Source: Spartinivicinus marinus
GTDB lineage: Bacteria > Pseudomonadota > Gammaproteobacteria > Pseudomonadales > Zooshikellaceae
NCBI RefSeq assembly: GCF_026309355.1
Contig: NZ_JAPJZK010000001.1
Span: 5,972,501-6,036,500 of the forward strand
Length of the DNA stretch: 64,000 nucleotides
Direction of reading: 5' to 3'
Part shown: in pieces, positions 41,121 through 50,417 of the stretch
Position numbering within the stretch: position 1 is the first letter of the stretch
Layout of the letters: the number at the start of each line of letters is the position of its first letter
Notes under the pieces: generated by a model
The model's database searches: none
What the model was told of the DNA's origin: nothing
Seen by the model: only the letters and a program-made list of their open reading frames with translations
Position numbers and translations under genes: made by a program

Positions 41121-41712
41121 AATATCCAAATAATTCCTTTAAATTTAAAGCTTTTTTATAATTCAAAAAACACCGACATTACTCAGCATTTTGTTTGACT
41201 GATCATACTAATAAAAGGGAAATCAATACTAACCAACATCCCATCCCATCTAATAAACTTGTTATATTTTATTTATCACCCCTATAATTTTTTCAATTTC
41301 CATATCATTTATGAAGACCATATCACAGCTTATTTTTATAGTTAAAAACGAATCATTATAAGAGCACCATTAGCAATAGATGACTATTAAGTCATTATCA
41401 AACCAACTCGACAATAAGAAAACACCAGGCAAACCTCACCCATGATTTCTTGCTGAAATTTTTGCTTAACATTATTAACTTTCTAACAATTACAAATAAA
41501 TTTCATCAGCATAAACAAGACAACACAAACAGTGCATAAAAGCATCAAATTTAAAGAGTAAGTACACACAAATTGCGAATAGCTTATATTTTAAATAGCA
41601 TTATTTCGTCGCGTTTAATTTTTATTATTGTATGTTTTTTGTAAAATCGTAGTCACACTTCCTTACAGCTAAGGAACACTCCAGTTATTTTTTAACTTTA
41701 GGAGGAAAAGCA
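41121..41712. other. Gene-free AT-rich region (590 bp)
   Basis: Very AT-rich with many stops in all frames. It probably contains the promoter of the XRE-type regulator gene (TTTTTATTATTGTATGTTTTTTGTAAAAT around 41620-41650). No repeats or hairpins of note. Confidence 0.4.
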
Positions 41713-41952
41713 ATGGAAGCGTTCGAAACATACTGCAAAGGAATGGCTGCTCACTTAAGAAAAATAAGAAAACAACGTGGCATGACCCAAGAAGCACTAG
41801 CAGAAGCCGCTAATATTAGCCCGGAATATGTCAGCCGGATAGAGCGAGGAATCAATAAACCATCACTTAAAACCCTATACGACCTTTCAATGGCCTTAGA
41901 ATTTAAGTTTATATTGATTGATGAAGGACCTGAACAAGAAACTAATCACTAG
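41713..41952 (+). CDS. XRE-family helix-turn-helix regulator
   Basis: 79 residues that are essentially one HTH_3 domain: LRKIRKQRGMTQEALAEAANISPEYVSRIERGINKPSLKTL. An ideal AGGAGG stands 8 bases before the ATG. No effector domain is present. There is no toxin or phage structural gene next to it, so it is a solitary regulator. It could be a remnant of a mobile element or a regulator of nearby accessory genes. Confidence 0.9.
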   Translation: MEAFETYCKGMAAHLRKIRKQRGMTQEALAEAANISPEYVSRIERGINKPSLKTLYDLSMALEFKFILIDEGPEQETNH

Positions 41953-42405
41953 CTAATCAGCAATCAATGATTGCTTTAAGGGAGGAGCTAATAATCGCGG
42001 ATAAGTAAGCAAAAACATACCGCAACCAAAATAACAATAAATCCCAATAAAATACGTCTGATAATCATTTTATAGGTAATGCTTTTATAACCAAAGCGAA
42101 TGTTTGTTAAGCATGACCCACAAGCTATTTGGCCCCATGAGTTTATATGTTTATAAATGATTGGGGTGACAGTTCATTGTGCTATAGCTATTGTTTCTGC
42201 ATTGCTCTATTAGTGGTATCCATACCACTATACATTAAACATTAAACATTAAGTGTATTTCTCACCCTCCATGGCGGTCAGGAATGGTACCAACACAATT
42301 TAAACTCTCAAACAATCCTGTTGTCTATCAGCTAGATAATTCAGTTTATACCCTACACTATTTTGAGTATACCATTGATATGAACAGCTTTATGTACAAA
42401 ATAGA
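41953..42405. other. Gene-free spacer (453 bp)
   Basis: No coding frame supported. A short direct repeat, three copies of a CATTAAA unit, lies at about 42233-42252. It is bounded by convergent genes and has no clear terminator hairpin. Confidence 0.35.
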
Positions 42406-42744
42406 TTAATTTGGTCGGTCTTGAATGAGTTTATCCAGTTTTTCTTCCAATAACTGTATTTTAGAAAAACTCTCATCCTTACGTAAATAAGTTTCTGCCA
42501 CCTGCTTTTGATAACCTAAGAATTTTTTTTCAACCTCATGCAAGTGTTGATCTTGTCGATGAAATACCTGCTTAAAGTCCTTATCAAGGTTATCTAGTTT
42601 TTTACTGACATTATTCAAATTCGTATCAGCTTGTTGCTTTAACTGTTGAAATTGCCGGTTAATACTGAATCTAATCGTCGTCAAGATAAGAGTAATTAAG
42701 GTGATGCTAACAGCTAGTAGTTGGAGTAACTCTGACAGTTTCAT
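42406..42744 (-). CDS. Single-pass membrane protein with long coiled coil
   Basis: 112 residues. An N-terminal transmembrane helix (LLQLLAVSITLITLILTTI) is followed by an almost uninterrupted charged heptad-like region (FQQLKQQADTNLNNVSKKLDNLDKDFKQ...QLLEEKLDKLIQD). AGGGAG stands 9 bases before the ATG. It lies 45 bases downstream of a 56-residue acidic protein gene on the same strand, likely one operon. No family recognised; the layout is like small spanin/YtxH-type or phage-associated membrane coiled coils. Confidence 0.7.
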   Translation of the reverse strand: MKLSELLQLLAVSITLITLILTTIRFSINRQFQQLKQQADTNLNNVSKKLDNLDKDFKQVFHRQDQHLHEVEKKFLGYQKQVAETYLRKDESFSKIQLLEEKLDKLIQDRPN

Positions 42745-42789
42745 TATTATTTCTCCCTACAGATTTGGCTAGTTTTACCTGCTTTCTTA

Positions 42790-42960
42790 TTAAGGCATAT
42801 CCTCTTCATAATATTCCTCGCCTTCAAAATCCATTAACTCATCCAAGCCACTACAATCAATCAGCTCATCAAAATCAGTTAATAGACGATTTACTTCCTT
42901 TTCAGACTCAATAAAAAGATCAAGATCACCCGAAAAATCCCATAATAAATCATCATCCAT
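42790..42960 (-). CDS. Very small acidic protein (56 residues)
   Basis: The ATG at 42960 has a strong AGGGGG 6 bases upstream and opens a 57-codon frame: MDDDLLWDFSGDLDLFIESE..., ending in YYEEDMP. About a third of residues are Asp or Glu and hardly any are basic. The strong ribosome-binding site and close spacing to the coiled-coil gene (45 bases) support a real gene. The extreme acidity suggests a DNA mimic or inhibitor, but that is only a guess from composition. Confidence 0.6.
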   Translation of the reverse strand: MDDDLLWDFSGDLDLFIESEKEVNRLLTDFDELIDCSGLDELMDFEGEEYYEEDMP

Positions 42961-43147
42961 TATCTACCCCCTAATTTATCGTTTTAGGTATATACTCATA
43001 CTTGATTAAATAGAAGTGACCCAACAATTGACAGGAACTATGACTACTAGTGATTTGTAATTGTACCAATCATGTAGGGTAAAATAGGTGGCATAGAAAT
43101 GATTACTGTTGTACCCTGAATAATATTATTTACGCAGAATAAAATCT

Positions 43148-44887
43148 ATGGAAAAACACTTTATTACCCACGATGGCGTAGAGCTATTTTATCGATATTG
43201 GCCCGCCAAAGAGACACCAGAAAAACAGGCTATTGTTCTGTTACACCGTGGCCATGAACACTCTGGCAGAATGGCTCACCTGGTAGAGGAACTGGGCTTA
43301 AATGAGTTTGATTTTTTTGCCTGGGATGCCCGAGGCCATGGTCAATCCCCTGGGCAACGAGGTTTCAGCCCTAGCTTCGGTACAATAGTACGTGACCTAC
43401 AAACATTCATTGAGCATATTTCATCTACTTACCAGATAAATATCAATAATATTGCCATTATCGGCCAAAGTGTCGGTGCAGTGGTAGCTGCTACCTGGGT
43501 ACATGACTATGCTCCCAATATTCGCTGCCTAGTACTTGCTTCACCTGCTTTTAAAATAAAGCTCTATATCCCGTTTGCCAGACTTGCCATTAAGCTATGG
43601 TATAAATTTAAAGGTTTGTTTTTTGTTAATAGCTATGTCAACGCCAAATTTCTCACCCACGATCCAAAACGCATTGCCAGCTATAACACTGACCCATTGG
43701 TTACTCGCCCCATTGCAGCCAATGTATTATTAGGGTTATATGACACTGCAGAGCGAGTAGTTGCCGATGCAGCAGCAATAACCGTTCCCACCCAATTGTT
43801 AATTTCTGGAGCCGATTTTGTCGTACACCATCAACCCCAACACGCTTTTTTCGCTAGACTAAGCTCGTTTATTAAAGAAAAACATGTGTTGCCAGGTTTT
43901 TATCACGACACATTAGGTGAAATGCACCGCGAACTTGCAACTAACAAAATTCGTGACTTCATTACTCGTCTGTTTGCCTCCAAACAACAGCAGTTATCAT
44001 TGCTAAATGCACACCAGCAAGGTTACACCAAAACTGAGGCGGATGAGCTAGCCGTCCCCTACCCCATCAACTCCTGGCAAGGGATATATTGGCAGCTATA
44101 TCGTTACTCACTTCACCTGGCAGGCATGTTATCTACAGGTATTCGCTTAGGCCACCAAACAGGGTTTGACTCTGGAAGCACCCTTGATTATGTGTATCGC
44201 AATGAACCAAGGGGTACTTCACCTGTAGGCCAATGGATAGATCAATACTACCTTAACAGTATTGGCTGGCGTGGCATTCGTCAGCGTAAAACCCATTTAG
44301 AGGAATGCCTACGCCTGGCAATACAATGGCTTCATAACAAAAACATGTCAATTAATATTGTAGATATTGCAGCTGGTCATGGTCGTTATGTTTTAGAGAC
44401 TATTGTAACCAGTAATATCAAACCAGACTCAATTCTACTTCGTGATTACAGTGAGCTTAATGTTGAGCAAGGCCAACAATTAATCAAAGAGAAAGGGCTT
44501 ACCGATATTGCTACCTTTACGACAGGTGATGCGTTTAACAAAACCAGCTTAGCGGAAATTACTCCCACACCTTCTATTGCTATCGTTTCTGGCTTGTATG
44601 AACTATTTGCTGACAATCCATTAATTACTCAGTCATTGGCTGGGCTCGCCAGCGTTATTCCCGAAGGTGGTTACCTTATTTACACTAACCAACCTTGGCA
44701 CCCCCAATTGGAAATGATTGCCCGAGCATTAACCAGCCACCGAGAAGGACAAGCCTGGGTGATGCGCCGCCGCACTCAATTAGAAATGGACCAACTGGTA
44801 GAATCAGCGGGATTTACAAAAATAACCCAGCGCATTGATGATGATGGAATTTTTTCTGTGTCTATTGCTGAGCGGATTGGTAGATGA
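43148..44887 (+). CDS. Bifunctional alpha/beta hydrolase - SAM-dependent methyltransferase fusion
   Basis: 579 residues. The N-terminal ~290 residues are a monoacylglycerol-lipase-like hydrolase: LLHRGHEHSGRM oxyanion region, nucleophile Ser108 in GQSVG, Asp in LISGADFVVHH and His in GFYHDTLGE. The C-terminal half (from about 380) is a class I methyltransferase with motif I IVDIAAGHGRYVLE and motif II-like ILLRDYSELNVE. A fusion of this kind is known in gammaproteobacteria, commonly near phospholipid-related genes, suggesting lipid modification. Here it stands alone. The substrate is not known. The RBS is weak. Confidence 0.88.
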   Translation: MEKHFITHDGVELFYRYWPAKETPEKQAIVLLHRGHEHSGRMAHLVEELGLNEFDFFAWDARGHGQSPGQRGFSPSFGTIVRDLQTFIEHISSTYQININNIAIIGQSVGAVVAATWVHDYAPNIRCLVLASPAFKIKLYIPFARLAIKLWYKFKGLFFVNSYVNAKFLTHDPKRIASYNTDPLVTRPIAANVLLGLYDTAERVVADAAAITVPTQLLISGADFVVHHQPQHAFFARLSSFIKEKHVLPGFYHDTLGEMHRELATNKIRDFITRLFASKQQQLSLLNAHQQGYTKTEADELAVPYPINSWQGIYWQLYRYSLHLAGMLSTGIRLGHQTGFDSGSTLDYVYRNEPRGTSPVGQWIDQYYLNSIGWRGIRQRKTHLEECLRLAIQWLHNKNMSINIVDIAAGHGRYVLETIVTSNIKPDSILLRDYSELNVEQGQQLIKEKGLTDIATFTTGDAFNKTSLAEITPTPSIAIVSGLYELFADNPLITQSLAGLASVIPEGGYLIYTNQPWHPQLEMIARALTSHREGQAWVMRRRTQLEMDQLVESAGFTKITQRIDDDGIFSVSIAERIGR

Positions 44888-45062
44888 CGTTATACCTGAC
44901 GGGAAGGACTGTTAATATCTCTGTTAACTTGGTTGGTGTTTAATCAACACCAGCCAGATTTAAGCAGTTATGCGCCTAAATTCCTAATGACAGGTGTCCA
45001 TTAGGGGGAAGATCACTTTATTTCTACCCCTAAAGATGATTCATGATAGGTATATTATTAGG

Positions 45063-45353
45063 TTAAATAATGGCTCTGAGTGTCAATATATAAAACACTA
45101 TCATCACAATTGAGATAGTTCGAAAAACCAGAAAAACCCTTGACATAAACACTATGTTAATCAGCATAAAAAAATGTATTGCACCAAGAGTAATCAAAGT
45201 AAAAGTGTAAAACTCTGCTGCTTTCCCAATAGTAGCACCTGACGATAACGCTGCAACAGCAAAAACGGAGCAGATAAAAGTAATAAAGAATGCAAACTTA
45301 TTGTCATCTACCCTTGCTTTAGCTTCAGTTTTTTCTATTTCTCGGAAAATCAT
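45063..45353 (-). CDS. Small membrane protein (about 96 residues)
   Basis: Starts MIFREIEKTEAKARVDDNKF, then three hydrophobic segments (FAFFITFICSVFAVAALSS, FYTFTLITLGAIHFFMLINIVFM, ISIVMIVFYILTL). The ATG at 45353 is preferred to an in-frame TTG at 45365. No family recognised. It is AT-rich like its neighbours and probably belongs to the accessory gene pool. Confidence 0.55.
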   Translation of the reverse strand: MIFREIEKTEAKARVDDNKFAFFITFICSVFAVAALSSGATIGKAAEFYTFTLITLGAIHFFMLINIVFMSRVFLVFRTISIVMIVFYILTLRAII

Positions 45354-45365
45354 ATTGTTACCCAA

Positions 45366-45743
45366 CCATCACAAATTAATCATTTTTAATTAAAATACTA
45401 GTTAATTACAGACGGAATAATTAAGCTCAGCATTCAGGATAAAGCTGGTATTAAATCCGATGCAGCTAGATAATCGTAATCAAGCAATTAACATTCCAAA
45501 AACTGGGATTGAATTAGGCGTTTAATTAATTGAGCATGGGTAGGTAACAACATGGTATGCCCAATACGAATGGTTTTTAGGTTCAGCCATCGAGTGACGA
45601 GAAATGAAGATAACAAAACCTAGAAATCATTCATGAAGGGTATATATGAATCGTTTACCCGTTTGAAGTGACCTGCGACCTTCCTAGCTGACTTCGGGCC
45701 AACAGCTAGGCAAGAGGTGGTGTGATCATTGCCTATAAACTGA
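45366..45743. other. Gene-free spacer (378 bp) with a hairpin and possible gene remnant
   Basis: A minus-strand fragment ending at 45488 reads RIGHTMLLPTHAQLIKRL..., but it has no start and is not recognised. At 45628-45650 is a copy of the dispersed ATTCATGAAGGGTATAT motif, here an imperfect palindrome. An 8-bp stem (45683-45690 with 45703-45710) may be the terminator of the 85-residue gene. Confidence 0.35.
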
Positions 45744-46001
45744 TTAACCTTCTTCATCATCAAAATTGGAGTTATTGTTCTCCTTAAAGTCTGCAATTAA
45801 ACCAACAGCAATGCCAACTAATCCCCCGCCAATTACCATCATAAAAAAACGTCCAATTAGCCCTAATCCACTTAAACCTACCCCAGAACAGAAAAAACTA
45901 CCAAGTAAGCCAAGTCCAGCACCAAGAGCACCATCCAATAACGTTCGGTTACTCATTACTTCCAGCACTTGATTCAGCATATTTTTTATATCTTTTGACA
46001 T
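45744..46001 (-). CDS. Small Gly-rich membrane protein (85 residues)
   Basis: MSKDIKNMLNQVLEVMSNR is followed by two Gly-rich hydrophobic stretches (GALGAGLGLLGSFFCSGVGLSGLGLIG and FFMMVIGGGLVGIAVGLIA) and an acidic C-terminus (FDDEEG). This glycine-zipper-like pattern is typical of small membrane-associated proteins. GGAAG precedes the ATG. Function unknown. Confidence 0.55.
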   Translation of the reverse strand: MSKDIKNMLNQVLEVMSNRTLLDGALGAGLGLLGSFFCSGVGLSGLGLIGRFFMMVIGGGLVGIAVGLIADFKENNNSNFDDEEG

Positions 46002-46368
46002 TAATCCAACTTCCCAACATTAGACATTGTTCTATCAGGTATAGCCACAACTAACAGAGATGTCGATGATAAGTTTATTGCTTGTAAGTATCGCTGTATC
46101 ATGTCTAGGTACACCTCTCCGCGTAACTCTTCATTGTTAACAACTTTATCACCCGCTTTAGGTTAGTTGCATGTAAGTAAAGTATTTACCCCAAGTTTAA
46201 ATTAGATTTTTTTACAAATTTAAAAAGTATGTTAATTATGAAAGGGTATATACAGGGCATTTAGGTGCAACATTGTACTTTAAACAAATTTAATGGTAAG
46301 TCAGCTATAACTCCCAAAACCCTTATGCTAGTATGGTAATAAAGTTATCATATATTAGTAGGTTGTAG
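46002..46368. other. Gene-free spacer (367 bp)
   Basis: No coding frame supported. A copy of the dispersed TATGA-AGGGTATAT motif lies at about 46236-46254. It should contain the promoter of the PotD-like gene. Confidence 0.35.
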
Positions 46369-47496
46369 ATGTACTATTTACTTGCTTTTCTTATTCTTAT
46401 TTTCACAGAAGTCTCCTTTGCAAAGACTTTCAGAATTTTAAATTGGACTGCATATATTGACAAATCAGTGCTAGAAGATTTTGGGAAAAAACATAATGTT
46501 GATATAAAGTATGATACTTTTGATGACCTTGATGGTTTTAGGCAGAAATTTTTAGTTAAATCTAAGGAAGATGCTTATGATATAATTTTTCCTCCAGTTG
46601 ACTATGTACCAGCCCTTATAGAAAGAAAAGTATTGTACAAACTGGATAAAAGTCTTCTCTCTAATCTTGATAAGCTCTCTAATACCTCCATGGCTGATTT
46701 AAAAAAATATGACTCAACCAATGAATATATACTGCCTTACCTCTGGGGAACAGTTGGGCTAGGCATCAATGTTGATAAGGTAAAGAAAGCTCTTAAACAA
46801 GAAAATATTCCTAGTTCCTGGAAGCTGGCATTTGATCCAGTACTTGCTGGAAAGCTATCATCATGCGGTATTTCATATTTAGATAGTGAAGTTGAAATTT
46901 TTCCTTTAGTTCTAAATTACCTAGGAAAATCAGGGCAATCAATGGAGCGTTCAGATATAGTGTCAGCATCTAAATATTTAAGAGAACTTGCCCCAAAGAT
47001 AAAGTATTTCGACTCTGAAGAATATATTGAACGACTAAAAGATGGAGAAATATGTATTGCTATCGGCTATTCGGGTGATATTTTTCAGGCTATCTCTGAT
47101 GCTGAGGAAGAAAAAAAAGGTTATGAGCTAAAATATATAATCCCAGAGGAAGGTTCAACTCGCTGGATAGACGCTATTGCCATACCAAGCAATAGCAATA
47201 ACCCTAAAATTGCTCACGCATTTTTAAACTATTTAATGGTACCAGAAGTTATTGCTAAAATTTCTAATTTTGTGTGGTACGCAAATAATATTCCATCTTC
47301 AACTTCGTTAATTGAAGAAGAAATAGTTAACGATAAATCAATTTATCCATCCACTGATGTAGAATCCAGACTATTTTCTATACCAAAATATGAATTAAGG
47401 TTCCAACGATCAATGGTAAGGTATTGGACACGAGTAAAATGCGCCCAAGGAGTTGTTGAATGCAGAGCCCCGGTGTCTGGACTTCCTGGTTTCTAA
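46369..47496 (+). CDS. Spermidine/putrescine-type periplasmic binding protein (PotD/PotF-like)
   Basis: 375 residues. Signal peptide MYYLLAFLILIFTEVSFA precedes FRILNWTAYIDKSVLEDF, the typical start of polyamine-binding proteins. It also has YDIIFPPVDYVPALIER, YLWGTVGLGINVDKV and CIAIGYSGDIFQA, as in the SBP_bac_8 fold. It would deliver polyamines or a related ligand to an ABC transporter, but no permease or ATPase gene is nearby, so it may be a sensor or orphan. The last ~20 residues after RYWTRVK (CAQGVVECRAP...) do not look like the family. The stop lies next to a small IS1595-like element, so the C-terminus may have been altered. The gene is AT-rich. Confidence 0.82.
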   Translation: MYYLLAFLILIFTEVSFAKTFRILNWTAYIDKSVLEDFGKKHNVDIKYDTFDDLDGFRQKFLVKSKEDAYDIIFPPVDYVPALIERKVLYKLDKSLLSNLDKLSNTSMADLKKYDSTNEYILPYLWGTVGLGINVDKVKKALKQENIPSSWKLAFDPVLAGKLSSCGISYLDSEVEIFPLVLNYLGKSGQSMERSDIVSASKYLRELAPKIKYFDSEEYIERLKDGEICIAIGYSGDIFQAISDAEEEKKGYELKYIIPEEGSTRWIDAIAIPSNSNNPKIAHAFLNYLMVPEVIAKISNFVWYANNIPSSTSLIEEEIVNDKSIYPSTDVESRLFSIPKYELRFQRSMVRYWTRVKCAQGVVECRAPVSGLPGF

Positions 47497-47501
47497 AAAA
47501 A

Positions 47502-47857
47502 TTGGCTCTATATGGATTCCTAGAGGGTAGCATATAATACAACCAAAAATGTATTATGCACGTCTATTTGTGTGAATTAAGTCAGTAATAAGCAAAGAAT
47601 GATCAATATCAAACAACTGGTAAATGATGAGCAATGTTACCAGTTTATTCGGCCTGATTGCGTCAGCTGCACTCACTGCCAGTCTCAACAAGTAGAAGGC
47701 AATGGCAATCATCAAAAGCAAATTGCCTGAAAACGTTATCGCTGCCTAGCGTGTCATCGGGGATTTGATGACCTAACACCCACCATTTTTTCTGGTCATC
47801 ACCAGCTACTGAAATAGAGCTATTGATATAACCCCCTAGGAATCCATATAGAGCCAA
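47502..47857. mobile_element. IS1595-like deletion derivative (MITE-sized, 356 bp) with terminal inverted repeats
   Basis: The ends are 22-bp perfect inverted repeats (47502-47523 starting TTGGCTCTATATGGATTC, matched by 47836-47857). Inside, a plus-strand frame from the ATG at 47599 reads MINIKQLVNDEQCYQFIRP, then CTHC, an in-frame stop, then KRYRCLACHRGFDDL and FSGHHQ. This is the zinc-ribbon N-terminus of IS1595-family transposases; the DDE domain is gone. A target duplication is not clear (flanks are A/T runs). It cannot transpose by itself. Confidence 0.75.
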
Positions 47858-47956
47858 AATTTATTTATCAACTAGTATCATTTCAAATGCTTTAGCTATC
47901 TTTATTAAAAGCTAAAATTTTGATAAAGATAGCTACAATCAAGTAAAGATAAAATA

Positions 47957-48340
47957 ATGAGATTTATATATTCAGTAATTATTATATGTTTTCTAGGATT
48001 TTATTCTTATTGCGTACAAGTAAGCTCTCAAGAAATCAGGCATATTCAACCCGTAAGCGCTAGAGACACAAGAAATCAATACTTCATAGAACTCCTTAAT
48101 CTTGCATTATCAAAAACGGTGGATTCTCATGGTCCATACAGTCTTGTACCAGCCTTATCTAAGATGACACAAAGTAGAGCTTTTCTTTCATTGGGTAGGC
48201 AGTTAGATGTTGTGTGGTCAATGACATCTATTGAAAGGGAAACTTTATTTACTCCTGTTCGAATTCCTTTGCTTAAGGGATTGTTAGGACATCGTATTTT
48301 TATTATCCGTAATGGAGAAGAACAACGTTTTGAGGGTATC
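47957..48340 (+). pseudogene. 5' part of a periplasmic solute-binding protein gene interrupted by IS66
   Basis: 128 codons: signal peptide (MRFIYSVIIICFLGFYSYC) and the first lobe (YFIELLNLALSKT..., LDVVWSMTSIERE, GLLGHRIFIIRNGEEQRFEGI). At 48340 the sequence passes into the IS66 end, which adds about ten foreign codons before a stop at 48373. The coding continuation is at 50889. Rejoined at the duplicated 8 bp, the gene would encode 296 residues in one frame, of the extracellular solute-binding family 3 type. In its present state it is inactive or yields a truncated protein. Confidence 0.88.
48333..48340 (+). repeat. Left target-site duplication of IS66 (AGGGTATC)
   Basis: AGGGTATC here is repeated exactly at 50881-50888, directly outside the element's other end. 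Eight bases is the expected duplication for IS66. Confidence 0.92.
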
Positions 48341-48398
48341 GTGAGCTTCCGAGCGGATAGTGTAAACAATTAAAATGGCTGACTTAGTGTAAATTAAT

Positions 48399-49997
48399 TT
48401 ATTTTTCTGCCTTAAAATTCCATGGCAACCATTGATCAGGATTGGCTTTAACAGCAGCTTTATTACGTTGAATGGCATTTAAATAATCAAACACGTTAAT
48501 TCCTGCACTGGCAGCGGTAGCAATCACTGAAGTCAATACATCCGCTACATTGGCACCGGTTTGTGTTTTATAAAATAAACTATTTTTTCGACCTCGAACG
48601 ATGAGTTTTAACATCGCCTCCATTAAGTTATTATCTAGTCGTGCGCCTACATGGGTACAAAACCGGGTAAGTCCCTCATAGTGTCGATCAAAGTAACAGA
48701 TAGCTTTTCCTAGCCCACTATTTTCTTCAATTTTGCCACTTTGGATTAATTGATTACCCCATTCTCGTAGCGCTGCCATCACAGGTAAAGAGTGAGTCTG
48801 GTGATAGGCTAGCCGTTGTTCAGGTGACAACTGTTCCTGGACAACTGTTGTCTCATTAAGCCAGATCGTTTGGTATTGCTTAAGCACATACTCCACCTGT
48901 GTGGGGAAATGATTAAACACATCCGCAAATTGGCGGCGCCCATGGGTATTACAGAGCGAGCGAATGGTTTCGCAACAGCTTTGCGGGTTATTATTGGCTA
49001 AGGCATCGCTCATTAAAATGGGCGGGGGTTGATCAGGTGAACGCTTTTCCAGCAGTTCGTCAATGAGCTCACCGGCATGACCCACATTGGTTTGGAACAA
49101 CACGATTTGGTGCTGATTGCTTAAATTCGCAATCACACCTGAGGCATAAATGCCTGTTCGTCGTTTGGCTTTTTTCTGTTTAAGCCGCTTTTTCATCACC
49201 GGGCCCTGTTTTAATATGCGGTGCCCCGTATCATCTAATAAATAATCGACGGCATTAGCCGCTAACTCTTTTAGCCGATCAAACAGTGGCGTCACATCAT
49301 TTGCCACATAGCTGCTTTGATCATAAAAGGTAGAGCTACTGATGGCGACTCCTAACAACCCTTGTAAACATTCTTGCCGATAAAAAGGTGAGCCTGCAAA
49401 ATATTTGCTTAACACCATTAATGAGCGCGCTGAGTAACCATATTGCTGCTGTGGTTCACCATCCACGGTGACCGCTTCAGGTAAAGGGGCAGTGAAATAG
49501 GCTCCGCACGCATTACAGCGGCGTTGTTCTGCTAAGTGTAGTTCTCGGGCATAGGGGCTCTGACCGGTAATACGCAACAAACGGGCGGGTTTAGTAGAAT
49601 ACAGTTTTCCTATTTCACAGGCAGGGCACACCTCACCACTTTGGTATTGAGTTAGCGCATGATTGATGGTCACCGGTGGTGTGGTGCTTTTCGGTTTAGG
49701 GGGACGCTGACGGGGTGGCTTAGCCAGCTTGTCCTTGCTCTCACCTGCTGTGGTATTTTCCCCACATAAATCACGTAGCTTTTCAGAGCTCATTTCAATA
49801 CCCAGTGATTTACGCAGCTTATGGAGGGTAATTGAGTGGGTATGCAGTTGTTGCTGTAAATGCTCAAGGGTCATCAGCGCATCTAAAATATACTGATTAT
49901 CCTCTTGGCTCAGCGATAAACCATAAGCTTGGGCTTCACTAATCCGCTGCTTCAGTGCTTGAAGTTCTGTGCGATTAATTGTAGTGGTTTGAGTCAC
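48399..49997 (-). CDS. tnpC: IS66-family transposase TnpC
   Basis: 532 residues. An N-terminal leucine-zipper-like region (LKQRISEAQAYGLSLSQ..., about 10-75) precedes a zinc-binding segment (CPACEIGKL and CNACGAYF, about 125-170). The DDE catalytic core includes DYLLDDTGHRIL (first Asp), ILMSDALANN (second Asp) and, near the end, NNLMEAMLKLIVRGRKNSLF with the catalytic Glu. The length and the C-terminal SVIATAASAGINVFDYL match full-length IS66 transposases, so it is probably active. It starts 85 bases after tnpB. Confidence 0.95.
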   Translation of the reverse strand: MTQTTTINRTELQALKQRISEAQAYGLSLSQEDNQYILDALMTLEHLQQQLHTHSITLHKLRKSLGIEMSSEKLRDLCGENTTAGESKDKLAKPPRQRPPKPKSTTPPVTINHALTQYQSGEVCPACEIGKLYSTKPARLLRITGQSPYARELHLAEQRRCNACGAYFTAPLPEAVTVDGEPQQQYGYSARSLMVLSKYFAGSPFYRQECLQGLLGVAISSSTFYDQSSYVANDVTPLFDRLKELAANAVDYLLDDTGHRILKQGPVMKKRLKQKKAKRRTGIYASGVIANLSNQHQIVLFQTNVGHAGELIDELLEKRSPDQPPPILMSDALANNNPQSCCETIRSLCNTHGRRQFADVFNHFPTQVEYVLKQYQTIWLNETTVVQEQLSPEQRLAYHQTHSLPVMAALREWGNQLIQSGKIEENSGLGKAICYFDRHYEGLTRFCTHVGARLDNNLMEAMLKLIVRGRKNSLFYKTQTGANVADVLTSVIATAASAGINVFDYLNAIQRNKAAVKANPDQWLPWNFKAEK

Positions 49998-50082
49998 TGC
50001 AATCCCTTTTTATTATTCACCCAGTAGCATACGCCTTTATACATAACACGCAAGTCGTATAATGAAAATCATGCTGCACTAT

Positions 50083-50415
50083 TTAGCTCAAAGGCACTAT
50101 TCGTGTTAACGCTTGCCCTCGTAATAAAAGACTGAGTTGTTTAGCCGCCAACGGGTTGATAGGGGCTGTTCCTGAAGGCCAGCCTAAAAAACGCCCTTTT
50201 GATAACCGTTTTGTCATTAGCCAAAAACCGGTGCCATCATAGTGGAGCGCTCGAACCATGGTCTTACTCCGATTAATGAAAACAAATACCACGCCTGAAC
50301 GAGGATCTTGATTTAAAACCTGCTGGCATAAGGCAACAAACCCATCAATGCCTTTGCGAAAATCCGCCGGTTGGGTAGACAATAAAATACGTGAGGTGGC
50401 TGTTAATGCAATCAT
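50083..50415 (-). CDS. tnpB: IS66 accessory protein TnpB
   Basis: 110 residues with the IS66 Orf2 pattern: STQPADFRKGIDGFVALCQQVL, GVVFVFINRSKTMVRALHYDGTGFWLMTKRLSKGRF. Required together with TnpA and TnpC for IS66 transposition; its biochemical role is not well defined. It starts 2 bases after the tnpA stop, indicating translational coupling. Confidence 0.95.
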   Translation of the reverse strand: MIALTATSRILLSTQPADFRKGIDGFVALCQQVLNQDPRSGVVFVFINRSKTMVRALHYDGTGFWLMTKRLSKGRFLGWPSGTAPINPLAAKQLSLLLRGQALTRIVPLS

Positions 50416-50417
50416 GC

